Source of the DNA: Methylobacterium isbiliense
GTDB taxonomy: Bacteria; Pseudomonadota; Alphaproteobacteria; Rhizobiales; Beijerinckiaceae
Length of the DNA stretch: 64,000 nucleotides
Reading direction: 5' to 3'
NCBI RefSeq assembly: GCF_022179325.1
Contig: NZ_BPQQ01000041.1
Location: 1 to 64,000, forward strand
Shown one piece after another: positions 1-8,358 of the stretch. The notes under the pieces are model-generated. The model had not been told where the DNA came from and did not search any database. It saw only the letters and a list, made by a program, of their open reading frames with translations. Both the position numbers and the translations under genes were made by a program. Every line of letters starts with the position of its first letter. The first letter of the stretch is position 1.

Positions 1-251
1 CACGCCAAAATCCGAATAGCCAAAACCTCGGCGGCGCGGCTCACGCCCGGTACAGCGCGGCCGCACGCTTCGGCTATCCGCGAGAGCTCGGTCCGTAGCG
101 CGACCGGAAGCTCGATCCTCTTGTCGGTCCAGGCACGGTAATGGAGCGCGAGTCTCGCGACGGCGTCCGGCGAACCGCCGCCGGACCGATCCAAGTCGAG
201 CAACTCGCCGGGCGGGCCATGCGTCCGAGGCTCGGCATCCCGGCGCGTCAC
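1..251 (-). CDS. Partial hypothetical protein, runs off the left edge
   Basis: An open frame on the minus strand starts at a GTG at 251 and stays open for 83 codons to the window edge, so the C-terminus is missing. The visible part is hydrophilic, then predicted helical with alternating charged and hydrophobic residues (for example LRTELSRIAEACG). I do not recognise the family. There is an in-frame stop about 17 codons upstream of the proposed GTG. Codon use is less biased than in the core genes further right, which fits an accessory region. It could be a chance frame in GC-rich DNA, so confidence is low. Confidence 0.3.
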   Translation of the reverse strand, partial: MTRRDAEPRTHGPPGELLDLDRSGGGSPDAVARLALHYRAWTDKRIELPVALRTELSRIAEACGRAVPGVSRAAEVLAIRILA

Positions 252-535
252 AGCGGCATGTTCCGGGCCTGAACCGCGCCTTTCTCACATCCCCCCTGTT
301 CAGGCTTACCCTTCGGGCACGTTCCCGGGCGACGATCGGGGCGGGAACCGGCCACTCGGAGAGGCAAGTGCCGACGGGTCCGGTCTGCGTGCAAGGCCCC
401 TCATGGGCTGGGAGGAGCAGGGTCGTCCGCCGTGCGGGGCCCGGGATCGAGCGGGCCGGTCGGGGCTCTCGCCGCCTTGATTTGCACCCGACCATCCTTC
501 GCCGTACGGCCGGGAGGCCCGCTGAGGGCGCCGAT

Positions 536-540
536 GGAGG
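536..540 (+). promoter_or_regulatory. Ribosome binding site of the patatin-like gene
   Basis: GGAGG lies seven bases before the ATG at 548. This supports that start over others in the overlapping frames. Confidence 0.6.
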
Positions 541-547
541 GTGAACG

Positions 548-1798
548 ATGTCGGTCGCCGCCAACGAAGCCGTCGTGTCTGACGAGGCCGTGGCTGCTGC
601 GGAATTCTCCTGGGAAGGCGGCCGCCTCGAACGGGGAATCGGCCTCGCCCTTTCTGGCGGGGGATTCCGCGCCATGCTGTTCCACGCGGGCGCGCTCCAG
701 CGCCTGAATGAACTCGGCCTGCTGGCGCGCGTGGACCGTGTCGCCAGCGTATCCGGCGGATCCATCACGGCCGGCCTGCTCGGCTACAAGTGGCGGACGC
801 TGCGGCGCGACCCGGAGGGCCGCTTCGAACATTTCTTCGGCGAGATCGTGCATCCGCTCTACGCGTTCTCGCGACGCAGCATCGACGTCAGGGATGCCAT
901 CGCGGGCTTGCTGCCCTTCACCTCGGCGGCAAAGCAGGTCGCTGCCAGTTACGATGGCGCCCTCTTCCTCGGCGCCACGCTCGCCGCCCTTCCCGACTCG
1001 CCCCGCTTCGTGTTCTGCGCCACCAACCTGCAGACCGGCGCCCTCTGGCGCTTCTCCAAACGCTACAGCGGGGACTACGTCCTGGGTTTCGTGACGCCGA
1101 AGCGTCAAGCGATCCGGCTCGCAGAGGCCGTCGCCGCCTCCTCGGCTTTCCCGCCCATCCTGTCGCCGTTGAGGCTGGAACTCGACCCCGGCGCTTTCGA
1201 GGATTGGCCGGAGCGCGGAGTCCACGACCATGGTCGGGCGGAGGTCGCGGCGCTCCGCGCCGCCGTGCTGCTCACCGACGGCGGCGTCTACGACAACCAC
1301 GGCCTCGAACCGATCGTGAAGCGCTACACGACGCTCCTGGTCAGCGACGGCGGGGCGCCTTTCGCGAGAAAGCCCCGCGTGCCGGGCGACTGGGTCAGGC
1401 ATCTTCGGCGCATTCTCGACCTAACGGACAACCAAGTCAGGGCTTTGCGCCGGCGCGATCTGATCGCGCGGTTCGCCGCGGGCCGGCAGGCGTTCGAGGC
1501 TGGCCGCTTCGCCCAGGATCCGCTGCTCCCATACGAGCGCCTGGGAGCCTACTGGGGCATCGACACGCGGCCGCCGCCCGCGTCCGGCCCCGGCGACCTT
1601 CCGTGCGACCCCGTGCGCGTCAAGGCGCTGGCGGCAATCCCGACAAGGCTCGCGGACCTGGGCGAGACGGCGTCGAAGAGCCTCGTGAACTGGGGCTATC
1701 TCATATGCGATCGGTGTGTGCGCAAGCACCTTAAGGGCCAGGAACTTGCCGAGGACGAGGTGCCGAGATGGCCGTTCGAAGACACCCCGCTCGGCTGA
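548..1798 (+). CDS. Patatin-like phospholipase family protein
   Basis: The 416-residue protein has the full set of patatin signatures: a GGGFR oxyanion-hole loop at residues 37-41, the nucleophile elbow SVSGGS with catalytic Ser69, and the DGG motif at 244-246 carrying the catalytic aspartate. Patatin-family enzymes hydrolyse acyl esters of membrane lipids with a Ser-Asp dyad. There is no signal peptide or membrane segment, so it is probably cytosolic. It stands alone between a partial gene and an AT-rich spacer. Patatin phospholipases are known effectors of nucleotide-signalling defence systems (CapV in CBASS), and two nucleotide cyclases lie 10 kb away, but there is no operon link, so that role is speculation. 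The family is clear; the substrate is not. Confidence 0.85.
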   Translation: MSVAANEAVVSDEAVAAAEFSWEGGRLERGIGLALSGGGFRAMLFHAGALQRLNELGLLARVDRVASVSGGSITAGLLGYKWRTLRRDPEGRFEHFFGEIVHPLYAFSRRSIDVRDAIAGLLPFTSAAKQVAASYDGALFLGATLAALPDSPRFVFCATNLQTGALWRFSKRYSGDYVLGFVTPKRQAIRLAEAVAASSAFPPILSPLRLELDPGAFEDWPERGVHDHGRAEVAALRAAVLLTDGGVYDNHGLEPIVKRYTTLLVSDGGAPFARKPRVPGDWVRHLRRILDLTDNQVRALRRRDLIARFAAGRQAFEAGRFAQDPLLPYERLGAYWGIDTRPPPASGPGDLPCDPVRVKALAAIPTRLADLGETASKSLVNWGYLICDRCVRKHLKGQELAEDEVPRWPFEDTPLG

Positions 1799-1960
1799 GC
1801 AACGGCAGGCATCCGCGCCCTGTGCGAGCGCTGCCCGCCCCGTGACGGCACTTCCTGCCCACGATCGTCTGACCTGGGACGGCATACCTTGCCCTAGGCG
1901 GATCGTGGATTTGATGCGCAAATTGATTTGCAAGACTATTCGTCAATCAATAAAGACATA

Positions 1961-1982
1961 ATGCAGGGATTATGATCTGCAT
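1961..1982. promoter_or_regulatory. Candidate operator dyad (ATGCAG-N10-CTGCAT)
   Basis: A perfect six-base inverted repeat has its half-sites ten bases apart (1961-1966 and 1977-1982) in the AT-rich spacer. The spacing suits a dimeric regulator, but no regulator gene is adjacent, so the function is unknown. Confidence 0.3.
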
Positions 1983-1983
1983 G

Positions 1984-1998
1984 ATTAACTTTGTTAAT
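1984..1998. promoter_or_regulatory. Candidate operator dyad (ATTAAC-TTT-GTTAAT)
   Basis: A perfect six-base inverted repeat with a three-base spacer lies right after the first dyad. Either could be a protein-binding site upstream of the S8 peptidase gene. Such short AT palindromes also arise by chance in AT-rich DNA. Confidence 0.25.
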
Positions 1999-2385
1999 TG
2001 ATTTTGCTTGATTCCCCCAGCATCTTCACATCTGAATATATGAAAATCTTCCAATATACATAAAATGTAATGCAACCTCTACGGCTTCAACGATACATAT
2101 GAACTCGCAGCTTCAAGGCAGGAGGGAAAAAGTATCTTTCACGAGTGCGACTGATCATACCGCATGCCAAAACAAACCGCGTCGACAATCGATTCGTGAC
2201 ATACGGCGCGCGGGCGAGCTCCGTTCCAATGGACGACCGACGATGAAAGCGCTGCCGGCCGCAATTTCGACTTCGCACTCGGCGATGGACGTGCCAGGGT
2301 ACGTGGGCCGCCCGGCGGGGCGGCGCCTCCATGCTGACGGCGCCGCGGCGACGAGGAGGTCGCGCGTCGTCGAGGGAGGGCGGAC

Positions 2386-4740
2386 GTGTCCCAGTATCGG
2401 GTGAAGGCCTACTACATGCACGAGGCCGAGCGGGAGGACGCGCGGCTGCTCGAGGAGCGGAACCTGATCCGCGACGCCGAATGGACCGACGGCTACGTGC
2501 TCGGCCTGGTCGACGAGAAGCACATTCCGGATCTGACGTCCAAGGGCCTGGTCGTGGCGCCGATCGAGAAGGTCGGCCGGATGAGCAGGGTGCCGATCGC
2601 GATGCAGCCCTCGGGATCGCCGGAACTCGCCCCGATGGCGATGGCGGTCGGGCGGGGCGGCGCGGGGGCAGCCGCAGCGCCGCGGAAGGCCACCCGTCGC
2701 CCGCGCAGCCTCCCGGTCGCGGCACGCGGGAAGTCTCCCGGCGACAAGGTGGTGTCGCGCGACCCTGCGAAACCGCAATTCTACATCGTGCGGCTTCACG
2801 GTCCGCTCACCGAGGCCAGGCGCGAGGAGCTGCTGGCAGCGGGGGTCAGGCTCACCGAGAGGCTGAGCTCCAGCAAGTACACGGTGCGGCTGGCGCCGAA
2901 CGAGATCGATGCGCTGGCGGCCCTGCCCTTCGTCGACTGGCTCAGGCTCTACACCGACAAGGATACCCTGCGCGACCCGCCGGCGGCGCAGCCGAGGCGA
3001 TCGGATCCGGCCACCCGGCGGACCTGCATCTACGCCGTACGTACGCACCGCGCGGAAGACGTCGACCAGGTGGTCGAGTGGCTCCGCAAGCGCGAGCGCT
3101 CTCCGCTCTCCGTCGATGGCGGCGTCGTTCGCGTCGGTCTGCCGGAGCGTGGGCGCGACGTGAGGGACCTCGCGAGGCTGCCGGAGGTCGCCGTTGTGGA
3201 GGAACTCCTTCCGCCGCGCCTCTTCGACCAGTGCTGCCGCCGCATACTCGGGATCGAGCAGATGGCCGATCCGGCGGTCGGCCTGGAGGGGCAGGGTCAG
3301 GTGGTCGGTGTCGCCGACACCGGCCTCGACGACACCCACCCCGACTTCGCAGGACGGGTCAGGGCCGTCGTCGCCCTTGGCCGGCCTGGCGACCACAGCG
3401 ACCCGGAAGGTCACGGCACCCACGTCGCGGGCTGCCTGCTGGGCGACGGGGCCGCATCGGACGGGGAGGTGAGGGGGGCCGCGCCCAAGGCGGAGCTCGT
3501 GTTCCAGTCGATCCTCGACGTCAACGGGCGGCTGGGCGGGTTGCCGACGGACCTGGGCAACCTTCTCAGGGAAGCCTACGACGCGGGCGCCCGCATCCAC
3601 AACAACAGCTGGGGCGCGTTCGCCTACGCGGGCTACTCCGTGAGTTCGCTGCAGATCGACGAGTTCGTCGCGCACAACCCCGACATGCTGGTGGTCATCG
3701 CCGCGGGGAACGACGGCATCGCCGTCGCGCGGGCGCCCGGGGCCAAGCCCAACGCGAAAACAGGGTTCGTGGACTGGCCATCGGTGGCGGCGCCAGCCAC
3801 CTCGAAGAACGCCCTCACGGTCGGCGCGAGCCGCAGCGACCGCCGGTCCGGAGGGTACGCGAGCCTGACGTGGAAGGACGTCTGGGCCGACCGCTACCCG
3901 AAGTCGCCGATCGGCAGGCAGACGGTGTCCGGGAACGCCGACTGCCTCGCGGCCTTCAGCAGCCGCGGACCGTGCGACGACCACCGCGTCAAGCCGGACG
4001 TCGTCGCGCCCGGCACCGACGTCGTGGCGGCGCGGTCCTCGCAGGCGCCCTTGCGCAAGTTCTGGGGACCCTACCCGGGCAACGCCCGCTACGCCTTCAT
4101 GGGCGGCACGAGCATGGCCGCCCCCTACGTCTCCGGCTGCGCCGCGCTCGTGCGGGAGTACTACGTGCGGTTCCGGGGCTGGCCCGAGCCGAGCGCCGCG
4201 CTCCTCAAGGCGACGCTGGTCAACGGCGCGTCCTGGATGCCCGGCGACGATGCCGTCGCACCTCTGGAGGGGACGCCGAACTTCCACCAGGGCTTCGGCC
4301 GCATCGACATGGCGAACACGCTTCCCGTCCCGGGCCAGTCGGGCTTCGAACTCCACTTCGAGGACACTTGGAAGACAGGGCGCGGACTGGCGCAGTCCGG
4401 GGACCGGCGCCTCTTCGAGGTGGACGTCAACGGCGGGCGCCCGCTCAACCTCTGCCTGACCTGGACCGACCCGCCCGCCCGCAGCGTCCAGAACAGGGCC
4501 GTCCTGCTCGTCGACGACGGCGGGGGCGGAAAGTATCCCGGCAACGCGCAGGCCGCCTCCACGCTCCGGATCGCCGGCCTGCTCGCCGACCCGAACAACA
4601 ACGTACTCGTCGTCCGCATCCCGAGCCCCCGGCCGGGCACGTACCGCGTCGCCGTCACGGCCAGCACGCTGCTCGAGCCGCCCCAGGACTTCGCCCTGGT
4701 GGTGACGGGCGACTTGGCGTCCAACCTCCGCGTCATCTGA
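2386..4740 (+). CDS. S8 family serine peptidase with repeated N-terminal domains
   Basis: The 784-residue protein has a subtilisin-type catalytic core: Asp311 in VADTGLDD, His343 in GHGTHVAG, the oxyanion Asn442 in AAGNDG and Ser576 in GGTSMAAP. The first ~290 residues seem to hold two or three small alpha/beta units, each like an inhibitor propeptide (about 1-65, 130-200 and 210-285). About 150 residues after the core look like a beta-sandwich. No signal peptide is visible, so it may act in the cytosol. The GTG start is chosen because GAGGGAGGG precedes it. The MBL-fold gene begins 11 bases after the stop and a second S8 gene follows, so the three look like one transcript. Its target is unknown; a conflict or self-processing role is inference. 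Confidence 0.85.
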   Translation: MSQYRVKAYYMHEAEREDARLLEERNLIRDAEWTDGYVLGLVDEKHIPDLTSKGLVVAPIEKVGRMSRVPIAMQPSGSPELAPMAMAVGRGGAGAAAAPRKATRRPRSLPVAARGKSPGDKVVSRDPAKPQFYIVRLHGPLTEARREELLAAGVRLTERLSSSKYTVRLAPNEIDALAALPFVDWLRLYTDKDTLRDPPAAQPRRSDPATRRTCIYAVRTHRAEDVDQVVEWLRKRERSPLSVDGGVVRVGLPERGRDVRDLARLPEVAVVEELLPPRLFDQCCRRILGIEQMADPAVGLEGQGQVVGVADTGLDDTHPDFAGRVRAVVALGRPGDHSDPEGHGTHVAGCLLGDGAASDGEVRGAAPKAELVFQSILDVNGRLGGLPTDLGNLLREAYDAGARIHNNSWGAFAYAGYSVSSLQIDEFVAHNPDMLVVIAAGNDGIAVARAPGAKPNAKTGFVDWPSVAAPATSKNALTVGASRSDRRSGGYASLTWKDVWADRYPKSPIGRQTVSGNADCLAAFSSRGPCDDHRVKPDVVAPGTDVVAARSSQAPLRKFWGPYPGNARYAFMGGTSMAAPYVSGCAALVREYYVRFRGWPEPSAALLKATLVNGASWMPGDDAVAPLEGTPNFHQGFGRIDMANTLPVPGQSGFELHFEDTWKTGRGLAQSGDRRLFEVDVNGGRPLNLCLTWTDPPARSVQNRAVLLVDDGGGGKYPGNAQAASTLRIAGLLADPNNNVLVVRIPSPRPGTYRVAVTASTLLEPPQDFALVVTGDLASNLRVI

Positions 4741-4751
4741 GCCGAGTGCCC

Positions 4752-5855
4752 ATGTTCAAGCTCCACGCGGTCCAGGCGCAGTTCGGCGACGCCCTCGTCC
4801 TGGAGTTCGGAACCGCCAGGAAGCGGCGGTTCATCCTCGTCGACGGGGGGCCGCCGGGCTCCTTCGAGGCCGATCTCGACGCTGCACTGAAGGAGATCGC
4901 CGGGCCCGGAGCGACCCTCGATCTCCTCGTGCTGAGCCACGTCGACAACGACCACGTCATCGGCGTCCTCGACCTCCTCGCCGCGGCTGAGGAGGACATC
5001 GCCGACGGGCGGGACCCGAGGGTGACCATCAAGGGCCTGTGGCACAACTCGTTCGGCCGGTCGATCGACCCCGACGGCGAGATCACGCAGCGCATCCAGC
5101 AGTTGATGACGCTCGCGGGATCGGCGGCGGTCTCGATGCCGTTCGCGACCGACGCGTTCCTCGGCGTCCGGGAGGGCCAGAAGCTGGGCGTCATGGCCAG
5201 GAAGCTGGGGATCCCGATCAACCGTGGCTTCGACGGCGACCTGATCCTCGCGGACACGGCGAAGAGGCCGATCCCGGTCAACGGCCTGACGGTGCGGGTG
5301 GTCGGGCCGAGCAAGGCCAACCTCGACGCCCTGCGCAAGGAGTGGCTCGCGTGGCTGGCCAGGGCCGAGGCCGATGCCGCCCGGGATCCCGGCACGGCCG
5401 CGATGTCCGACAGAAGCGTGCCCAACCTCAGCAGCATCGTGCTGCACGTCGCGTTCGCCGGCAGGACGGCTCTCCTCACCGGCGACGCCCGCGGCGACCA
5501 CATCGTCCAGGGGCTGCGTCGCGCCGGGCTGCTCGACGCCGCGGGCACCTGCCACGTCGACGTCCTGAAGGTGCAGCATCACGGCAGCGACCGGAACGCC
5601 GACGGCGGCTTCTTCCGGACCGTGACAGCCGACACCTACGTGATCTCGGCGAACGGGAAGTATGGGAACCCCGACTACGACACGCTCAGGTGGATCGTGG
5701 AGGCGGCGGACGGCAGGGCCATCCGCCTCGTCGTCACCAACGAGACGGAGACGACCCGGAAGCTCCTCGAGACCCACGACCCCGCCCGGCACGGCTACGC
5801 GATGGAGGTGTTGCCGAAGGGCAGGCACAGCATCGGCGTCGAATTGGCGCGTTGA
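4752..5855 (+). CDS. MBL-fold metallohydrolase, ComEC C-terminal-like
   Basis: The protein has 367 residues. It contains the metallo-beta-lactamase metal motif HVDNDH (63-68), a TGDARGD segment and VQHHGSD (274-280), a layout like the soluble nuclease/hydrolase domain at the C-terminus of ComEC. Members of this fold use one or two metal ions to cleave phosphodiesters or other esters. There is no membrane segment, so it is likely cytosolic. It lies between two S8 peptidase genes, 11 bases after the first and 37 before the second, which implies co-expression. The reading frame is open far upstream, but ATG at 4752 is the first start that does not overlap the peptidase. Substrate unknown. Confidence 0.8.
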   Translation: MFKLHAVQAQFGDALVLEFGTARKRRFILVDGGPPGSFEADLDAALKEIAGPGATLDLLVLSHVDNDHVIGVLDLLAAAEEDIADGRDPRVTIKGLWHNSFGRSIDPDGEITQRIQQLMTLAGSAAVSMPFATDAFLGVREGQKLGVMARKLGIPINRGFDGDLILADTAKRPIPVNGLTVRVVGPSKANLDALRKEWLAWLARAEADAARDPGTAAMSDRSVPNLSSIVLHVAFAGRTALLTGDARGDHIVQGLRRAGLLDAAGTCHVDVLKVQHHGSDRNADGGFFRTVTADTYVISANGKYGNPDYDTLRWIVEAADGRAIRLVVTNETETTRKLLETHDPARHGYAMEVLPKGRHSIGVELAR

Positions 5856-5892
5856 CCGCGCACCACCGGGGCGGCAGGGAAAGGAGGGCTTC

Positions 5893-7401
5893 GTGCAGCA
5901 ACCCGAGGAAGACCGGACGACATCCGCGGCGTCGCACGCCGACAATGCGCCGGCCAACGAGACCCGGGCCAGGGTCCGCGAGGCCGTCGAGCGGGACTGG
6001 AACGACGTGCGTGAGCATCCGAGGCGCGAGGTCTCGCCTGTGCCCGCGTACCTCGCCTTGGCGGCGGCGTTCGCGCTCGGGTTCGTCCTCGGCCGGCAGT
6101 TCTTCCTCGGCGCCGCGCGCCCACCGCGCCGCGGACCGCGGACCGACCCTGGGCGGGCCACGACCTGGGTGCCCGCGACCGCGGCACCCCGCGCCCCCGC
6201 GGACATCGTCCCGGGGCGGCGGTACAAGCTCCGCTTCCGTGGTACCGAAGCGATGGAGGCCGCCTTCGCGGCGGCAAGGCCCGCGGGCGTCGCGACCGTG
6301 AGCAGGCGCCGGGCCGTGGCGAGTGCGGTGGCGATGATGGGTACGGCCGGCTATCCGACCGACCTGCATGCCTTCCGGCGCCGCTTCGACGTCGAGGTCG
6401 TCGAGGATTACCAGTATCAGGTCGAGCTCGGCGGGCCGATGTCGGCCGACGAATCCGCGCCCGACGACGGCGCGGGACCATCGCTCGACGACGTGCTGGA
6501 AGCGATCGGCGCCAGGAACGCCTGGACCCAGACCCGCGGGGCTGGGGTTGCGCTGGCCGTGGTCGACACAGGCATCGACGGGACGCGCGCCGAGTTCGCG
6601 GATGCCAGGAGGGTGGGTTGCTGGCCGGCGGACGCGGGCGAGGCATGGGTCGACCCGGTCGGGCACGGGACCATGGCGGCCTGCATCGCGGCCGCGAGCA
6701 GGAAGGCGGGCGGGGCGTTCGACGGCGTTGCACCAGAAGCCGGGCTGATCGCCTGCAGGACCGAGTTCTTCGACACGGAACTCATGGATATCTACGACTA
6801 CCTCGCGGATCTCGCGAAGGGAGGGATGAGGATCGTCGCGAGCAACAGCTTCGGAATGGAGGCCGGAACGCCGCCGGACCTGGTCGGCCAGGATTTCCCG
6901 TACGCGCTCGCGGACGCCGTCGAGGCGGGAGTCGTCGCGGTCTTCAGCGCCGGCAACAACCACCACCTGACCGGGGGCGACCCCGACGGAGACGACCCCA
7001 ACAGCATATGGCTGTACAAGTCGCGAGCGGACGTCCTGACCGTCGGGGCCTGCAAGCTCGACGGTACGATGTGGCACTACTCAAGCCGCGGCCCGGGACA
7101 AGACCACGCCGGCGAGGGCAACGCCCGCAAGCCCGACGTCGTCGCCCCCACGCCCGAGAACGGCAGGGTGCTCTACGGCTCCGCTACGCGCGCGCTCCCC
7201 AACGGGTGGGGAACGAGCGGGGCCTGCGCTCAAGGCGCGGGCTTGGCCGCGCTCCTGTGGTCCCTGAAGCCCGACCTGGGACGGGATGAGCTCTTCGAGT
7301 TGATCCGCTCGACCGCGGCACGCCTATCCGCCGGACCGAACGCCCAGGGTCATGGGCGCATCGACTGCGCCGCGGCCGTCCGTGCCGCGGCGAGGAATTG
7401 A
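5893..7401 (+). CDS. Membrane-anchored S8 family serine peptidase
   Basis: The 502-residue protein starts at a GTG preceded by AAGGAGG. A charged N-terminus (1-50) leads to one membrane segment (about 52-72), a Pro/Arg-rich linker and a propeptide-like unit. The subtilisin core has Asp225 in VVDTGIDG, His258 in VGHGTMAA, Asn in SAGNNH and Ser442 in GTSGACAQ. The usual GTSMA is GTSGA here, but all catalytic residues are kept. It differs clearly from the upstream S8 peptidase and is not a recent duplicate. A membrane peptidase paired with a soluble one and an MBL-fold enzyme suggests a protease relay or a toxin-like module, but this is inference. Confidence 0.8.
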   Translation: MQQPEEDRTTSAASHADNAPANETRARVREAVERDWNDVREHPRREVSPVPAYLALAAAFALGFVLGRQFFLGAARPPRRGPRTDPGRATTWVPATAAPRAPADIVPGRRYKLRFRGTEAMEAAFAAARPAGVATVSRRRAVASAVAMMGTAGYPTDLHAFRRRFDVEVVEDYQYQVELGGPMSADESAPDDGAGPSLDDVLEAIGARNAWTQTRGAGVALAVVDTGIDGTRAEFADARRVGCWPADAGEAWVDPVGHGTMAACIAAASRKAGGAFDGVAPEAGLIACRTEFFDTELMDIYDYLADLAKGGMRIVASNSFGMEAGTPPDLVGQDFPYALADAVEAGVVAVFSAGNNHHLTGGDPDGDDPNSIWLYKSRADVLTVGACKLDGTMWHYSSRGPGQDHAGEGNARKPDVVAPTPENGRVLYGSATRALPNGWGTSGACAQGAGLAALLWSLKPDLGRDELFELIRSTAARLSAGPNAQGHGRIDCAAAVRAAARN

Positions 7402-7467
7402 GCCGCCGGTAAGCGAACGCTTAACGCCCCGCGCCGAAGATGGTAGGGAACGCGGTGCGAGGTACCC

Positions 7468-7677
7468 ATGCGCTACAAGGTCAAGGCGAGGACCGCCGTG
7501 GATTTCGGCCGGCTCAGGGAAGCCGTCGCCGCATCCACGCACATCTTCGCGGCGTCCGAGCGGCGCCTCACGCTGTCGATCGGGGAGGTCGACGAGCGCG
7601 TGAGGGAGCGCATCCGCCAACTCGGCGGGACCATTCAGCCCGAACACCGATACGTCCCGGAAACCGCAATCGTCTGA
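7468..7677 (+). CDS. Small 69-residue protein, possible peptidase inhibitor/propeptide-like
   Basis: This 69-residue frame follows the second S8 gene by 66 bases. It starts MRYKVKAR, similar to the first residues of the large S8 peptidase (MSQYRVKA). Its predicted order of strand, helix, two strands, helix and strand is like a ferredoxin-fold inhibitor propeptide. It may be a stand-alone inhibitor or immunity partner for the neighbouring peptidases. I recognise no named family, and the similarity is only by eye. AGG-like bases lie upstream of the ATG. Confidence 0.5.
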   Translation: MRYKVKARTAVDFGRLREAVAASTHIFAASERRLTLSIGEVDERVRERIRQLGGTIQPEHRYVPETAIV

Positions 7678-7725
7678 CGATTCGGAAGCCGTGAGCGGGC
7701 ATTCGGGACGGAGGCATGGCACGCG

Positions 7726-8307
7726 ATGGGCGACCGGGCGCGTGCCCGACCTCGGAGGGTGGGCTTGCGACGCATCGGCCTTGCCTGCCTGCTTTGGACG
7801 GCCGCCGAGTCGGCGGCCCTGGGATGGGAACAGGAGGGCCACGCCATCGTGGCCGAGATTGCGCAGCGGCGCCTTGACTCCTGGGCCCGTGGCTTGGCCG
7901 CGCGGCTGCTGGGCGAAGGTCGCTCGCTCGCTTTCGTTTCGAGCTGGGCGGACGACGTTCGGGCTGCGCGGCCGGAATCGTACGATCGGCACTTCGTCGC
8001 CATCCCGCCGGACGTCGGGAACTACGAGTCGGAGCGCGACCGCAGGGCGGACCCGGCGCTCGGGGATTGCGTGGTCGCCGCGATCGAGCGGGCACGACGC
8101 GACCTCGCCTGCGGCGCGCTCGACGGGGCATGGCGGACGCCCTCCGCTTCCTCGTTCTACTTCGTCGGTGACGTCCACCAACCCTTGCACGATATCGGGG
8201 AGGCGAGGGGCGGGAACGACGTCCGGGTCGAGCTACACGCGAGAGGCCTCACCTGCATGGGTGCCCGAGTGCCGCGCCGCGGGGCGATGAGCCTTCACTC
8301 GGCGTGA
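7726..8307 (+). pseudogene. Truncated S1/P1-type nuclease
   Basis: The start looks like an S1/P1 (zinc-dependent) nuclease: a short export signal, a Trp near the mature N-terminus (WEQEGH), the ligand regions SWADD and HFVAIP, and the signature GDVHQPLHD followed by GGND. S1/P1 enzymes are usually about 260-300 residues. Here the family match ends just after GGND, and the frame runs on for only some 25 unrelated residues. A fragment in another frame (8317-8358, reading LTQRVARNWGAYAE) may be a remnant. The terminal inverted repeat of a decayed IS3 element begins at about 8359. I infer that an indel and the IS insertion broke the gene. The product is probably inactive because the last metal ligands are missing. 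Confidence 0.6.
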
Positions 8308-8358
8308 GACACCGGGCTGACTCAGCGCGTGGCCCGCAACTGGGGTGCCTACGCCGAG

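Larger units (their letters stand above)
1799..2385. other. AT-rich intergenic spacer in the island
   Basis: No convincing gene is seen. The stretch from about 1910 to 2110 is strongly AT-rich, unlike everything around it, with runs such as TGAATATATGAAAATC. This compositional break suggests acquired DNA or a regulatory region for the peptidase cluster starting at 2386. Two dyads inside it are listed separately. Confidence 0.5.

Noticed and set aside
401-1402. A 333-codon minus-strand frame
   Set aside because: Antisense of the patatin gene, which has all catalytic motifs and a good ribosome site.
2155-4356. A 733-codon open frame on the minus strand
   Set aside because: It lies opposite the S8 peptidase gene, whose catalytic motifs are intact. 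The reverse frame has no recognisable domain and is an effect of high GC.
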